Source: CAYRGS01 sp964423875 (GTDB taxonomy: Bacteria; UBA8248; JACPRG01; G963555815). From it: a DNA stretch of 64,000 nt. Within the stretch, counting starts at the first letter, position 1. The number at the start of each line of letters is the position of its first letter. Under the pieces are notes generated by a model that was not told the DNA's origin, made no database searches, and saw nothing but the letters and a program-made list of their open reading frames with translations. Both the position numbers and the translations under genes were made by a program. Positions 46,663 through 55,331 of the stretch are shown one piece after another. The stretch covers positions 1-64,000 of the forward strand of contig CAYRGS010000002.1 of assembly GCA_964423875.1 (NCBI GenBank). The letters are read 5' to 3'.

Positions 46663-46860
46663 ATGTTCAGCATTTTGTCCTCGGGTGGATTGCGCTCACA
46701 GCGTTCAGACTGGCACGGGACGCAGGTGGTGGATTTGCTCAAGGATATGAGCGAACGTCTTTTCGGGTACGGCGACCTCAGCCAACTGAAAGATGATGTA
46801 ACGGCATGCCGCATGATCCGGCCGCCCATTTTGATGAGACGGACTTCGAGGCTTCGCAGC
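46663..46860 (+). pseudogene. Possible C-terminal fragment of a SpoIIE/PP2C-type serine phosphatase
   Basis: A short open frame reads SSGGLRSQRSDWHGTQVV, then DLLKDMSERLFGYGDLSQ and LKDDVTACRMIR. The last part resembles the closing D-D-V/I-T-l-l metal motif of PP2C-like phosphatases, and GGLRSQ could be the degraded DGL-t/s-e element. No start context and no upstream half are present. A guess, given for completeness. Confidence 0.25.
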
Positions 46861-47223
46861 GACCAGTGCTTGAGACCTCCCGGCAGGCCAGCAATCCCGC
46901 ATCCGAAGTGATTCTGGCTCCGTGTAACTAAGCCTCAGAGGACGATTAAAATAACTGTCAATGGAATCTTTTTCGCTTCATCTATTGGGTACCCCGCGAG
47001 AAAGTGGCAGGGGGAGACCAATACGCTGATGCTAGAAGAGAAAGCGCCTTTCGGTCTGTCGTATCTTAAGATCAAATGGAAAATCCAAGTCTGTCACCTT
47101 ACGCGGGTCAACGTCGAGCCGCACTTGGGGCGGCTTGCTTGTATCGAAGCGTCATGCTCGAATGAGCCGCAAGATGGGGTCTACATCGCGCCGGGCGATT
47201 GAGCGCCGGCTCAAATCAAGCTG

Positions 47224-47240
47224 GCGGGCGGGACGCCCGC
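47224..47240 (+). repeat. 7-bp GC hairpin upstream of the dehydrogenase pair
   Basis: GCGGGCG-GGA-CGCCCGC, a perfect stem, 33 bases before the ATG at 47273. It is the third member of the small hairpin type also seen at 10388 and 24928; here it lies in the likely leader of an operon. Confidence 0.45.
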
Positions 47241-47272
47241 TTTGGATTTCCCGCTACGGGTCGACAGTCTCC

Positions 47273-48343
47273 ATGACGAGCAATACACTTCCCACGACAC
47301 ACCGCGTCGTGGCCTGCCGGGGGGGCGACAGGACAGCAATCGAAGAGCGCCCGGTCCCGGAACCGGGCGATGAGGAGGTGCTCTTGCGCCTGCGTGTAGT
47401 GGGGCTTTGCGGCACCGACCTGTTTAAGCTCGGAACCGGCGCGGCGTCCCCGGGCCAGGTCCTCGGCCACGAGGTTGTGGGCGAGGTGGTGGACAAGGGA
47501 CGCCGTGTCACACGCTTCGAGGACGGCGACCGGGTGGCCGTGCCCCACCATGTGCCTTGCGGCGCTTGCCATCTATGCCGGCGGGGCGCGGAGACCATGT
47601 GCAACGTTTTCAGGGAGAACCTTCTCGAGCCCGGCGGATTCGCGGAACATATCCTGGTGCGTCCGCGGGCGCAGAACCTTGCGGCGCGCAGGATTCCCGA
47701 TGGGCTCGCGGACGAGGCGGCGGTGTTCATGGAGCCTGCCGCCTGCGTGTTGCGGGGCGTCCGGCGGGCGGGCGCGGACGGCGTTGGCGCGATGCTCATC
47801 CTGGGGGCGGGCAGCATGGGCCTGCTCCACCTGTTAGTCCTGAAGGCGCTGTGGCCAGAGGTCCAGGTGGCCGTTTCCGATCCCGTCGCCGAGCGTCGGG
47901 CTCATGCGTTGCGCCTTGGGGCCGGCAAGGCGGTGAACCCCGGCGGGGAGGCGGCCGACGCGATCCGGGACATGACCGGCGGACTGGGCGCGGAAACGGT
48001 GTTCGACACGGTGGGGGGGGCGCGGCCGCTCGGCGAGGGACTCGCCCTGAGCCGCGAAGGCGGGGCGGTCGTGCTGTTCGCCCATGCCCCCGAGGGCGGG
48101 CGCGCCGATTTCGAGATCAATGATCTGTTCAAACACGAGCGCCGCGTGATCGGGACCTACTCCGGGGGGACGGCTGAACAGGCGGAGATATTCCGGCTGC
48201 TCACCGAAGGAAAGCTCGATCCCGCCCCCCTTGCTACGCACAGGCTGCCGCTGGAGGACTTCGAGCGCGGGGTGAAGCTCGCGAGGACGAGGCAGGCGCT
48301 AAAAGTGTTGTTCACACCCTCTCAAAGGTCTCCCGACGCCTGA
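47273..48343 (+). CDS. Zinc-dependent medium-chain alcohol dehydrogenase, first of a pair
   Basis: A 356-residue MDR-family NAD(P)-dependent dehydrogenase. The catalytic zinc ligands are Cys46 (LCGTD) and His66-Glu67 (GHE); the structural zinc is bound by Cys96/99/102/110. The cofactor loop GAGSMGLLH lies at about 184. Polyol or threonine/sorbitol-type alcohols are typical substrates. ATG 47273 opens the conserved part; 46 more in-frame codons upstream lack family sequence. Its TGA overlaps the ATG of the next gene by one base (TGATG), so the two are translationally coupled and may form one pathway step or a heteromeric enzyme. Confidence 0.87.
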   Translation: MTSNTLPTTHRVVACRGGDRTAIEERPVPEPGDEEVLLRLRVVGLCGTDLFKLGTGAASPGQVLGHEVVGEVVDKGRRVTRFEDGDRVAVPHHVPCGACHLCRRGAETMCNVFRENLLEPGGFAEHILVRPRAQNLAARRIPDGLADEAAVFMEPAACVLRGVRRAGADGVGAMLILGAGSMGLLHLLVLKALWPEVQVAVSDPVAERRAHALRLGAGKAVNPGGEAADAIRDMTGGLGAETVFDTVGGARPLGEGLALSREGGAVVLFAHAPEGGRADFEINDLFKHERRVIGTYSGGTAEQAEIFRLLTEGKLDPAPLATHRLPLEDFERGVKLARTRQALKVLFTPSQRSPDA

Positions 48344-49419
48344 TGGCCGCTCAAAACGCAATCCCGAAGACGATGCGCGGGGCCATGTTGCTCGGACCCG
48401 AGCACATCGAAATCCGCGAGACGCCGGTGGTTCCGCCCGCCCGGGGTGAAATCCTGTTGCGCGTCCGGGCGGCCACGACGTGCGGCACCGACGTGAAGGT
48501 GTATCGCCGTGGCGGCCACCCCCGGATGCTGACACCGCCCACGCTGTTCGGCCATGAGATGGCGGGCGAGGTCGCCGCGGCGGGCGAGGGCGTGATCAAC
48601 TTTGCCGTCAGCGACGCCGTGGTGGTCGCAAACTCCGCCCCCTGTCAGGAATGCGCATACTGCCTCGTGAGCCGCGAGAACCTCTGCCCAGACTTGAAAT
48701 ACCTCAACGGCGCCTTCGCCGAGTATCTCCTAGTTCCGGAGCGCTTCGTACGCACGAGCACTCACCACAAGCCGGCCGGCCTGGGCTTCGAGAAGGCGGC
48801 CCTCGCCGAACCGCTCGCCTGCGTCCTTCACGGGATGGAGGCGTGCGGGCTCGACGCCCAAGATGAGACAAGGGCCGTCGAGGTCATTGTATTCGGGGCG
48901 GGCCCGATCGGGCTCCTGCACGTGGCCGCGCTCAAACGGGCGGGCTATCGGGTGATTGCGGCCGACCCCAATCGTCCAAGACTCGAAGCAGCCCAAGCCT
49001 TCGGGGCGGACGAGATCGTTGCCATCGAACACGGCGGTGGCCAAGCGAAAACGGTCAAGACCCGAACCGCCGGCGGTCTTGGGGCCAATTTCGCGATCGA
49101 CTGCACAGGCGTGCCGGCAGTGTGGGCCGACGCGATTGTGTCCGTTCGGCCCGGCGGGGTCGTCTGCCTGTTCGGCGGCTGTCCGGCCGATACAACGTTG
49201 CCCCTCGATGCCCAATGGATGCACTACAGCGAGATCACGGTGAAGGGCGTCTATCATCATCGTCCGGCGATGGTTCGCCAAGCCCTGACAATGCTCGCCG
49301 ATCCGGCCTTCGAGGCCGAGCGGCTCTTGTCCGGTGAGCGACCCATTGCCGAGGTCGAGGAAGCACTGCGGAGCATGATGCGCAAAGAGGCCCTGAAGGT
49401 GGTGATCAAGGCTTTGTAA
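48343..49419 (+). CDS. Zinc-dependent medium-chain alcohol dehydrogenase, second of a pair
   Basis: A 358-residue MDR dehydrogenase related to but clearly different from the preceding one. Zinc ligands are Cys47 (CGTD), His71-Glu72 (GHE), and structural Cys101/104/107/115. The nucleotide loop is GAGPIGLLH at about 182. A stop-start overlap with the upstream gene shows coupled translation. Sequence alone cannot tell which alcohol, sugar or polyol is oxidised. It is followed by a 323-base gap holding the probable promoter of etfBA. Confidence 0.88.
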   Translation: MAAQNAIPKTMRGAMLLGPEHIEIRETPVVPPARGEILLRVRAATTCGTDVKVYRRGGHPRMLTPPTLFGHEMAGEVAAAGEGVINFAVSDAVVVANSAPCQECAYCLVSRENLCPDLKYLNGAFAEYLLVPERFVRTSTHHKPAGLGFEKAALAEPLACVLHGMEACGLDAQDETRAVEVIVFGAGPIGLLHVAALKRAGYRVIAADPNRPRLEAAQAFGADEIVAIEHGGGQAKTVKTRTAGGLGANFAIDCTGVPAVWADAIVSVRPGGVVCLFGGCPADTTLPLDAQWMHYSEITVKGVYHHRPAMVRQALTMLADPAFEAERLLSGERPIAEVEEALRSMMRKEALKVVIKAL

Positions 49420-49742
49420 ACCGGCGCGGCGAAAAAATGGCCGAGAGCGCCGGGCGGTGCAATTGTGGATTGGCACGCGACACAGCGACTCAGGAACGGA
49501 AATGAAAGCCCCGACCCGCCTTCACGCTCATAACCGTTACCACTTCTAGAAATTATTCCTCTGACTTTGCCGCTAATCCCCGAAAATCCAGCCGCAACTT
49601 GACACCCACACCGCTTGACTGTTAATTTTCCACGATTTCAATGTGGGGGGACAGAGCCCCGGGTTGGCGTCTGCGGTTGAGGTCAACGAGGGGGAGAATT
49701 GCCGGGTTGGCTAAACCCCTTGCTCCACTGAGAGTTAATGCC
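49420..49742. other. Intergenic region upstream of etfB
   Basis: No gene is seen. It holds a good -35 hexamer (see the promoter entry) and a GAGAG site before the TTG start of etfB. Confidence 0.5.
49599..49627 (+). promoter_or_regulatory. Candidate sigma-70-type promoter of the etfBA operon
   Basis: A perfect -35 TTGACA (49599-49604) is followed 16 bases later by GTTAAT (49621-49626; 4 of 6 to consensus), in the only A+T-rich patch of the gap. The predicted start of transcription is near 49634, giving a leader of about 110 bases before etfB. Confidence 0.45.
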
Positions 49743-50543
49743 TTGGATATCATCGTTTGCTTTAAACAAGTGTTGGACCCGGACATCCCCGCCCGCGATT
49801 TCAAGGTGGATGAGGACGCCAAGTGCGTCGTCCCGCCTCCGAACGTGTCACCCGTCATCAGCAACTTCGACGAATATGCCCTCGAGGCCGCCGTTCAGCT
49901 CAAAGAAGCCTTGGGCGGAACCGTCACCGTCCTCACCGTGGGCGGTGACGGTCCGAAGGACAACATCAAGAAGGCCCTGGCCATGGGATGCGACGAAGGC
50001 ATCCTGCTGAGCGACCCTTCATTCAAGGGATCCGACGCCTTCGGCTCCGCGCAAATCCTGGCCGCGGCGATTCGGAAAATCGAAAATTACGATTTGATCC
50101 TCTTCGGCCGAGTATCCTCCGACTGGAGCTCGGGCGCGACGGGCCTCGCAGTCGCCGAGAACCTGGGGCTGCCCGCCGTCACGCAGGTCCAGAAGATCGA
50201 GCCGGGCGAGATCTCCCTCCGCGTCGAGCGGGTCATCGAGGACGGAAGCGCGGCTTATGACGTGCCGCTGCCGTGCATCCTCACCATCAGCAACGAGATC
50301 AACGAACCCCGCCTGCCCACGGTTCCCGGCATTCTGAGGGCGTCGCGGAAAGAGGTGCCCACGTGGAGCGCGGCGGACCTCGACATCCCGCTCGGCGGGT
50401 TGGGCAACGACGGTTCCGGCGAGGACCTCCTTCGCCTTTACATTCCCCAACACGAGAGTCAGTGCCAAATCGTCGAAGGCGACTCGCTCGAAGAGGCGGC
50501 CGGAAACCTGGCCCTCCTCCTCCGCGAGCGGAAGCTTCTTTGA
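49743..50543 (+). CDS. etfB: Electron transfer flavoprotein, beta subunit
   Basis: A 266-residue EtfB, which binds AMP (or FAD in bifurcating types) and passes electrons from acyl-CoA dehydrogenases. It begins IIVCFKQVLDPDIP, has NFDEYALEAAVQLKE (about 40-54), a GGDGPKDNIKKALAMGCDEG nucleotide region, and the SSDWSSGATG loop around residue 128. The only start that fits the conserved N-terminus is TTG 49743, preceded by GAGAG. etfA follows after 11 bases. Acyl-CoA dehydrogenase and the membrane quinone oxidoreductase, its expected partners, lie 3.5-6 kb downstream. Confidence 0.9.
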   Translation: MDIIVCFKQVLDPDIPARDFKVDEDAKCVVPPPNVSPVISNFDEYALEAAVQLKEALGGTVTVLTVGGDGPKDNIKKALAMGCDEGILLSDPSFKGSDAFGSAQILAAAIRKIENYDLILFGRVSSDWSSGATGLAVAENLGLPAVTQVQKIEPGEISLRVERVIEDGSAAYDVPLPCILTISNEINEPRLPTVPGILRASRKEVPTWSAADLDIPLGGLGNDGSGEDLLRLYIPQHESQCQIVEGDSLEEAAGNLALLLRERKLL

Positions 50544-50554
50544 GGGAGAACAGT

Positions 50555-51544
50555 GTGACACAACCCATCCTGGCCCTGGCCGAGAGCGCGGACGGAAGGT
50601 TTTCTTCCGTCACGGCCGAGGTGATCGGAACCGCCCGGAAGCTGGCCGGCGAGTCCGGCGCGGCGGTTGTCTCCCTGCTGGCGGGATGCGAAGTGTCCGG
50701 CCTGGGAGAGCCGTTGATCCATCTTGGCGCGGACCGGGCCATTGTCGTGGACGACCCCCTGCTCGCCGCGTACGAGGGCGGCGCCTATTCCTCGGTGGTC
50801 AACGGCGTCATCGACGACGTCAAGCCCTCGGTCTTCCTCTGCGCGCTCAACGATGTCGGCCGCGATCTGGCCCCGCGCGTGGCCCACCGGCAGAACGCTC
50901 ACTTGGCCGGCGACTGCGTGAACCTTCGCCGGGAGGGGGACAAGCTTGTCGTGAGCCGTCCCGTTTGGGGCGGAAGCGCGATGGCCGAGGTATCCTCCCG
51001 GGGCGGCCCCATGCAGGTGATCGCCCTCCGGCCGAAGGCCTTCCCCCGCGCCGAGGCGAACGCAGACCGGACGGGCGAGGTCGAATCGCGGCCGGCGAGG
51101 CTCGACGCGGCCTCCCTCCCGGTCAAGTTCCTGGAGAAGGTCAGCGTCAAAACGGAGGGGGTGCGACTCGAGGACGCCGCCATCGTGATCTCCGGCGGCC
51201 GGGGGCTGGGCGGGGCGGAGAACTTCAGTTACCTGGAGGAACTCGCCGAGGTTCTGGGAGCGGCGCTCGGGGCGTCGCGCGCGGCGGTGGACGCGGGCTG
51301 GGTCCCGCCGCAATACCAGGTCGGCCAGACAGGCAAGATCGTGAGTCCCGACCTCTACCTCGCCGTGGGGATCTCCGGGGCGACGCAGCACATGGTCGGC
51401 GCCGGACCGTCCAAGAACATCGTGGCCATCAACACCGACCCCGAGGCCCCCATCTTCGAACGGGCTCAATTCGGTGTCGTGGGCGATTACAAGCGGGTCA
51501 TCCCGGCGTTCACGGCGAAATGCCGCGAGCTTCTGGACCCCTAG
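50555..51544 (+). CDS. etfA: Electron transfer flavoprotein, alpha subunit
   Basis: A 329-residue EtfA. The C-terminal FAD domain is textbook: SGGRGLGGAENF, AVDAGWVPPQYQVGQTGK, GISGATQHMVG, and AINTDPEAPIF. It forms a heterodimer with EtfB, accepts electrons from acyl-CoA dehydrogenases and delivers them to a membrane quinone reductase. The start is GTG 50555 with GGGAG upstream. It ends in TAG at 51542-51544; the reading frame then stays open straight into the methyltransferase (see that entry). Confidence 0.93.
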   Translation: MTQPILALAESADGRFSSVTAEVIGTARKLAGESGAAVVSLLAGCEVSGLGEPLIHLGADRAIVVDDPLLAAYEGGAYSSVVNGVIDDVKPSVFLCALNDVGRDLAPRVAHRQNAHLAGDCVNLRREGDKLVVSRPVWGGSAMAEVSSRGGPMQVIALRPKAFPRAEANADRTGEVESRPARLDAASLPVKFLEKVSVKTEGVRLEDAAIVISGGRGLGGAENFSYLEELAEVLGAALGASRAAVDAGWVPPQYQVGQTGKIVSPDLYLAVGISGATQHMVGAGPSKNIVAINTDPEAPIFERAQFGVVGDYKRVIPAFTAKCRELLDP

Positions 51545-51619
51545 CTGAACGCGGGCGCATCATTACCGAAAAGGAAACGGACCATCAAACCTTCCCCCCC
51601 CTACTCCCGACTGGCCGAG

Positions 51620-52348
51620 TTGTATGACCGGCACTGGACTGGGGATTTTGCGCGTGCGATTTTCGAGCGGTCTTCGGCGCTGCTCAAGGGCGAAGGCATC
51701 AAGCCCGGGGCGATGATCGACCTGGCGTGCGGGACGGGCCGGCTGGCCATCCTCTTCGCCGCAAAAGGCTGGACAGTCACCGGCGTGGACCTCTCCAAAG
51801 ACATGCTGGCCGTCGCCGAAAAGAACTCCCGCAAGGCGAAGGGGGGACGGAAAATCACATATGTCCGCGGGGACATGCGGAAGTGGTCGAAGGAAAACGC
51901 GGCGGATCTGGTCACATGCGTCTACGACAGCCTCAATCACCTCCCCACCAAGTCCGACCTCCAGAAGGTCTTCCGCAACGTCTACAAGACGCTGAAGCCG
52001 GGGGGAATCTTCCTGTTCGATCTCAACGACCAGGAGTTTTACGAAACCTACTGGAACGGCCGCGCGGATTTTGCCGAAGGGAAGGACGATTCCCTCGTTG
52101 TCCGGTTGTCCTATTCGGCCAAACAATCGACCGGGCGGGTGGAATCCACGGCGTTTTTACGAAAAGGAAAGGTCTACGAACGGGTCCAGGAGGTGGTCAT
52201 GGAGCGGATGTTCACGCCGAGCGACGTGGCCCGGATGCTGGGGACAACCCGGTTCGTGGACATCAACGCCGGGCGGTTCAACCCGATCCCCCTCCCCTAC
52301 CAAGGAACGCTCAAGACCTTCTGGTCGGCGAAAAAAGAACCCTCCTGA
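51620..52348 (+). CDS. Class I SAM-dependent methyltransferase (start codon unclear)
   Basis: A Rossmann-fold methyltransferase with motif I DLACGTGRLA, motif II VTGVDLSKDML, and a YVRGDMR acidic loop. TTG 51620 is the first usual start codon, but conserved sequence begins earlier: in the same frame PPYSRLAELYDRHW precedes it, and the frame is open back to the TAG of etfA. The best ribosome-binding match (AAGGAAACGG, 51571-51580) points to an ATC codon at 51584, one base from ATG. The true start may therefore be ATC, or an upstream CTG (51545), or be lost to an error. The substrate is unknown. It is part of the etfBA transcript by spacing. Confidence 0.82.
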   Translation: MYDRHWTGDFARAIFERSSALLKGEGIKPGAMIDLACGTGRLAILFAAKGWTVTGVDLSKDMLAVAEKNSRKAKGGRKITYVRGDMRKWSKENAADLVTCVYDSLNHLPTKSDLQKVFRNVYKTLKPGGIFLFDLNDQEFYETYWNGRADFAEGKDDSLVVRLSYSAKQSTGRVESTAFLRKGKVYERVQEVVMERMFTPSDVARMLGTTRFVDINAGRFNPIPLPYQGTLKTFWSAKKEPS

Positions 52349-52373
52349 TCCCTCGACGCTCCGGAATCCCGTC

Positions 52374-52946
52374 ATGCAAGTCATCGACATCTTCTGGCAA
52401 AACAAAGAAATTCAAACCCTCGCCCCCATTTGGCGGCCCGGTCTGGATGTCCTCTTCGTCGGCCTGAATCCGTCCCTCCCCAGCATGGAGGCCGGTCATT
52501 ATCACCGGGGCAACCTAGGCAAGCGGTTCTGGAAACGGCTGCGCTTGGCCGGCCTCGTGGAAAACGCCGATGACGGACGGGAGGACGAGGCCCTTCTCGA
52601 CAGCGGCCTCGGCATCACGGACCTTGTTCCCCGCCCTACGGCCCGGGCCGATGAGATCACCGAGGAAGAGTTCTCCCTGGGCGCACAGTTCGTCCTGTAT
52701 CAGATCCAGTCGGGAAATCCGCGCGTGGTCTGTTTCATCTACAAGAAGGCGCTCGAAGCACTGGTGGGCGGGAAGGTCCCCGGAGAGGGCGGGCTCATCG
52801 AGTCCACGGACGAAGCCTGGACCGGCCTGTTCGGCGAAAGCCGCGTCTTCCTCTTCCCCAGCCCCTACGCGAAATCCGAAATCGAGCGGGAAATCCTCGA
52901 CAAGTTCAAGCGGCTCGTCGAGGAAGTCCGCGCCGACCGGGGTTGA
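52374..52946 (+). CDS. Uracil/thymine mismatch DNA glycosylase (MUG/TDG family)
   Basis: A 190-residue DNA repair enzyme that removes U or T mispaired with G. The active-site loop VGLNPSLPS has the catalytic Asn at residue 32, as in the family's G-I-N-P-G; GKRFWKRLRLAGL follows; and the SPYA motif near 163 corresponds to the substrate-flipping NPS segment. It starts at ATG 52374, 25 bases after the methyltransferase stop. It is probably carried along in the etf transcript rather than functionally tied to it. Confidence 0.85.
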   Translation: MQVIDIFWQNKEIQTLAPIWRPGLDVLFVGLNPSLPSMEAGHYHRGNLGKRFWKRLRLAGLVENADDGREDEALLDSGLGITDLVPRPTARADEITEEEFSLGAQFVLYQIQSGNPRVVCFIYKKALEALVGGKVPGEGGLIESTDEAWTGLFGESRVFLFPSPYAKSEIEREILDKFKRLVEEVRADRG

Positions 52947-53384
52947 ATCACAAACCGAAGAGAATCCCACGTGGCTCTTTTGTAAGCCAGCCCCCCGGAA
53001 AACTTTGTTGTGGCGATAGACGATCCCGGCCCGCCACACGCCTGTTGGGAATAATTTGTTGGAATGCAGGACCTGACCCCGAGTCCTCCACGAAACAAAA
53101 CCGTGGGAATCGTTTATTGGGAAGGAAAGTCAGGCGATAGCGAGTGATTGTGGCGAAACGAAAAAACGGCGGGGTTGTTAGGGGAACACCATACTTATTT
53201 CAACCCCCGCCCCCTTTTCCGCGTTGTCTTATGTCGATGCGGGATACAACCCAATGCCTCTTCAAGCTTTCCAAGCATAAAGATGTGGGATCATAGCTTA
53301 CATTCTAACATTTCCCGGAAGTCTCACGAACTTTGGGAAATAGGAAAACATTGTCAGCATTTTCATTCTGAGATGGAATTAAGG
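52947..53384. other. Gene-free, partly A+T-rich stretch with a terminator-like hairpin
   Basis: No gene is supported. GGCGGGGTTG (53168-53177) pairs with CAACCCCCGCC (53201-53211), one bulged base, loop 23. Six As stand before the stem, and CCC then TTTT follows it. It could end transcription from either side, though the loop is large. Confidence 0.4.
53168..53218. terminator. Possible bidirectional terminator hairpin
   Basis: Stem of ten pairs with one bulge, A-run on the left and T-run on the right, located 220 bases after the plus-strand glycosylase and 170 bases beyond the minus-strand small open frame. The 23-base loop makes it weak. Confidence 0.3.
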
Positions 53385-53528
53385 TCAAATGCAAATTTGT
53401 GCCATGACAACCCCACTCAAAGACCATGAGGGTCTCAACTCGAACGTCTCGGGATGGCCTGGGTCCCTCTGGATGGCCCACGCGGCCGCGGCGATCAAAA
53501 TGCCTGTCAGGACAACAGCCCGGCGCAT
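53385..53528 (-). CDS. Possible 47-residue membrane peptide
   Basis: A short frame with a good ribosome-binding site (GGAGGA, 7 bases before ATG 53528) encodes RRAVVLTGILIAAAAWAIQR followed by a polar tail. This is one membrane helix or a signal peptide. It lies 109 bases downstream of cutA on the same strand. No family is recognised, and its G+C falls towards the 3' end, so it may be decaying. Confidence 0.35.
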   Translation of the reverse strand: MRRAVVLTGILIAAAAWAIQRDPGHPETFELRPSWSLSGVVMAQICI

Positions 53529-53637
53529 GCGCGAATCCTCCGAAATCCCGATCCGGCCCCAACACAAATTCATCAATCGACTTGCAAGACCCGGACCGGC
53601 CGCGCCGGGTGAAACCGCCCGCTCGATTCCACCCGGC

Positions 53638-53955
53638 CTACGGGCAGACCTCCCCCACCCAATCGAGATACTCCCGCGAGCCCGCGACGATGGGCAGGAC
53701 GATGACCTCCGCCACGTCGTAACTGTGGAGCGCCTTTACGCGCCCCTCCAGAGCGGCCAGATGGGTTTCCCGCGTCTTGGCGATCAGCAGGACCTCGGCG
53801 TCCCGGCAAACCTCTCCCTTCCACCGGTAAACAGACGTGACCTTCGGAACGATGTTGACGCACGCGGCGAGGTTCTCCATGACCAGGGCCTCCGCAATCT
53901 TCCCGGCCTCCTCTTCGCTTCCGCACGTCATCAGGACAACCCGGCACTCGGTCAT
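53638..53955 (-). CDS. cutA: Divalent-cation tolerance protein CutA
   Basis: A 105-residue CutA1 protein, a trimeric ferredoxin-like fold related to PII. Hallmarks are EALVMENLAACVNIVPKVTS (Cys32), SVYRWKGEV and LIAKTRE near the middle, and SYDVAEVIVLPI towards the end. Implicated in copper tolerance, its real biochemical role is unsettled. ATG 53955 gives the normal family length; the frame extends upstream into the acyl-CoA dehydrogenase gene region without family sequence. It starts 56 bases after the dehydrogenase stop on the same strand. Confidence 0.92.
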   Translation of the reverse strand: MTECRVVLMTCGSEEEAGKIAEALVMENLAACVNIVPKVTSVYRWKGEVCRDAEVLLIAKTRETHLAALEGRVKALHSYDVAEVIVLPIVAGSREYLDWVGEVCP

Positions 53956-54011
53956 ATCCACTTCACACCCTCCCGGCCCCCTCCCCTTACCCCGGGAACC
54001 TCTTTGCGGGT

Positions 54012-55169
54012 TCACTTGAGCTCCCCGATGACCTCCCGGGCGATCAACAGCCTCATGATCCCCGTCGTTCCCTCGAACAGCCTGGCCCCGCGCGCGTCGA
54101 CGTAGAGCCGGGCGATCCGGGAGGCCTCGAAATAGCCGATCCCGCCGTGAATTTGAAGGGCCGCGTCCGTCACTCGGCCCGCCGCCTCCGACGCCAGCAG
54201 CTTCGCCATGGCCGCTTCGGTCCCCCAGGACCGATCCCGCGCCTTCAGCCACGCGGCGCGCAGGGTCATGAGCTCGGCGGCGTCGATGGCCGTCGCCATG
54301 TCCGCCAGAGAGAACACAACGGCCTGGAGGCTAGCCAGCGGCCCGCCGAACTGTTCCCGCGTCTTCGCGTGCAGAAGCGCCAGGGCCAGGGCCGCCCGGG
54401 CGATGCCCACGCATTGGCCCGCGATCCCCAAACGCCCAATTCCGACGGCTGTCTGAATCAAGTCGAAGCCGGCGCCTTCCTCCCCCAGCCGGTCTTCGGC
54501 CCGGACAAAGCAGTCTTCGAAGCGATGAACCGTCATGTTGGCCGCGCGCAGGCCGAGGGTCCGGGGCATCAGCTCATGCCGCACGCCCTCGGCGCGCTTG
54601 TCCACCATAAAAAACGTCAGCCCGCCGCGCCGGTCCTCCGAGGTCCGGGCGCACACGAGGGCGACTCCCTCATACGCTCCGTTGGACACGAAAACCTTCT
54701 CCCCGTTCAGAACGTATCCGCCACGGGCTTTTGTGGCCGAGGTTTCGATCGCCGTCACGTTGGACCCCGCCCGGGTTTCGGTCAGGGCGATGGACCCGAT
54801 TTTTCCGCCCGCGACGTGGTCGGGCAGAATCCGCTGTTTCTGCTCATCGTCGGCCGCGCTTTGAATCGTGTCGCAGAACTGGTTGTTGATGGACATCACA
54901 AACCCGAGCGCCGGGGAGGCGGCGGCGACCTCCGCCACGGCCAGGACCCAGCCCACCGAATCGATGCCGCTCCCTCCGCACTCGGCCGGGGCGACCATCC
55001 CGAGGAACCCCTGCTGGGCCATGCGCGTGAGGAAATCCTCCGGGATGCGCTCCTCGCGATCCCAGGTCTCGGCCTCGGGCGTCACACACTCCTTCACGAA
55101 TGCCTTCGCCAGGTCCCGGATGCGGGATTGCGTCTCGTCGGGCTGAAAATCCAATCGGGTCCTCTCCAC
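54012..55169 (-). CDS. Acyl-CoA dehydrogenase
   Basis: A 385-residue flavoprotein that oxidises an acyl-CoA to the 2-enoyl-CoA and hands electrons to EtfAB. It has ALTETRAGSN (FAD-binding ALTE..AGS, about 122-131), FVSNGAY, REQFGGPLASLQ and the signature LFEGTTGIMRL with the catalytic Glu (about 367). The start is ATG 55169. It is divergent from the membrane EMO-type oxidoreductase gene across a 162-base gap and near etfBA. Together these give a complete route from fatty or ring-derived acyl-CoA to quinone. Confidence 0.93.
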   Translation of the reverse strand: MERTRLDFQPDETQSRIRDLAKAFVKECVTPEAETWDREERIPEDFLTRMAQQGFLGMVAPAECGGSGIDSVGWVLAVAEVAAASPALGFVMSINNQFCDTIQSAADDEQKQRILPDHVAGGKIGSIALTETRAGSNVTAIETSATKARGGYVLNGEKVFVSNGAYEGVALVCARTSEDRRGGLTFFMVDKRAEGVRHELMPRTLGLRAANMTVHRFEDCFVRAEDRLGEEGAGFDLIQTAVGIGRLGIAGQCVGIARAALALALLHAKTREQFGGPLASLQAVVFSLADMATAIDAAELMTLRAAWLKARDRSWGTEAAMAKLLASEAAGRVTDAALQIHGGIGYFEASRIARLYVDARGARLFEGTTGIMRLLIAREVIGELK

Positions 55170-55331
55170 CAGAACCGGGACGCCGTCAACATGCCAACAT
55201 CATACCCCCCAGGTTACCAGATGGCGGATGTCCGCTTAAGCGTTCCGCGTGCGTATAATGGGCGACGCCCGAACCCGGGAGGGGGCCGCAACCGCCTCGA
55301 ACCGAACCACCCGGCCGGAAAGAAAGGCTTC

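Larger units (their letters stand above)
46440..47272. other. 833-base low-G+C debris region
   Basis: No intact gene. It contains a possible fragment of a SpoIIE/PP2C-type phosphatase (46663-46860) and, near its right end, a GC hairpin (47224-47240) just before the dehydrogenase start. The lower G+C continues from the sulfatase-like gene and fades at about 47.1 kb, which may mark the end of the acquired island. Confidence 0.45.

Noticed and set aside
46605..46829. 74-codon minus-strand frame in the low-G+C debris
   Set aside because: No start context, and the opposite strand gives the more protein-like reading.
36687..51544. Stop-codon reassignment, suggested by two cases of open frame after a stop
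   Set aside because: The stops differ (TGA and TAG), dozens of other genes end normally at both, and chance open stretches are common at this G+C.
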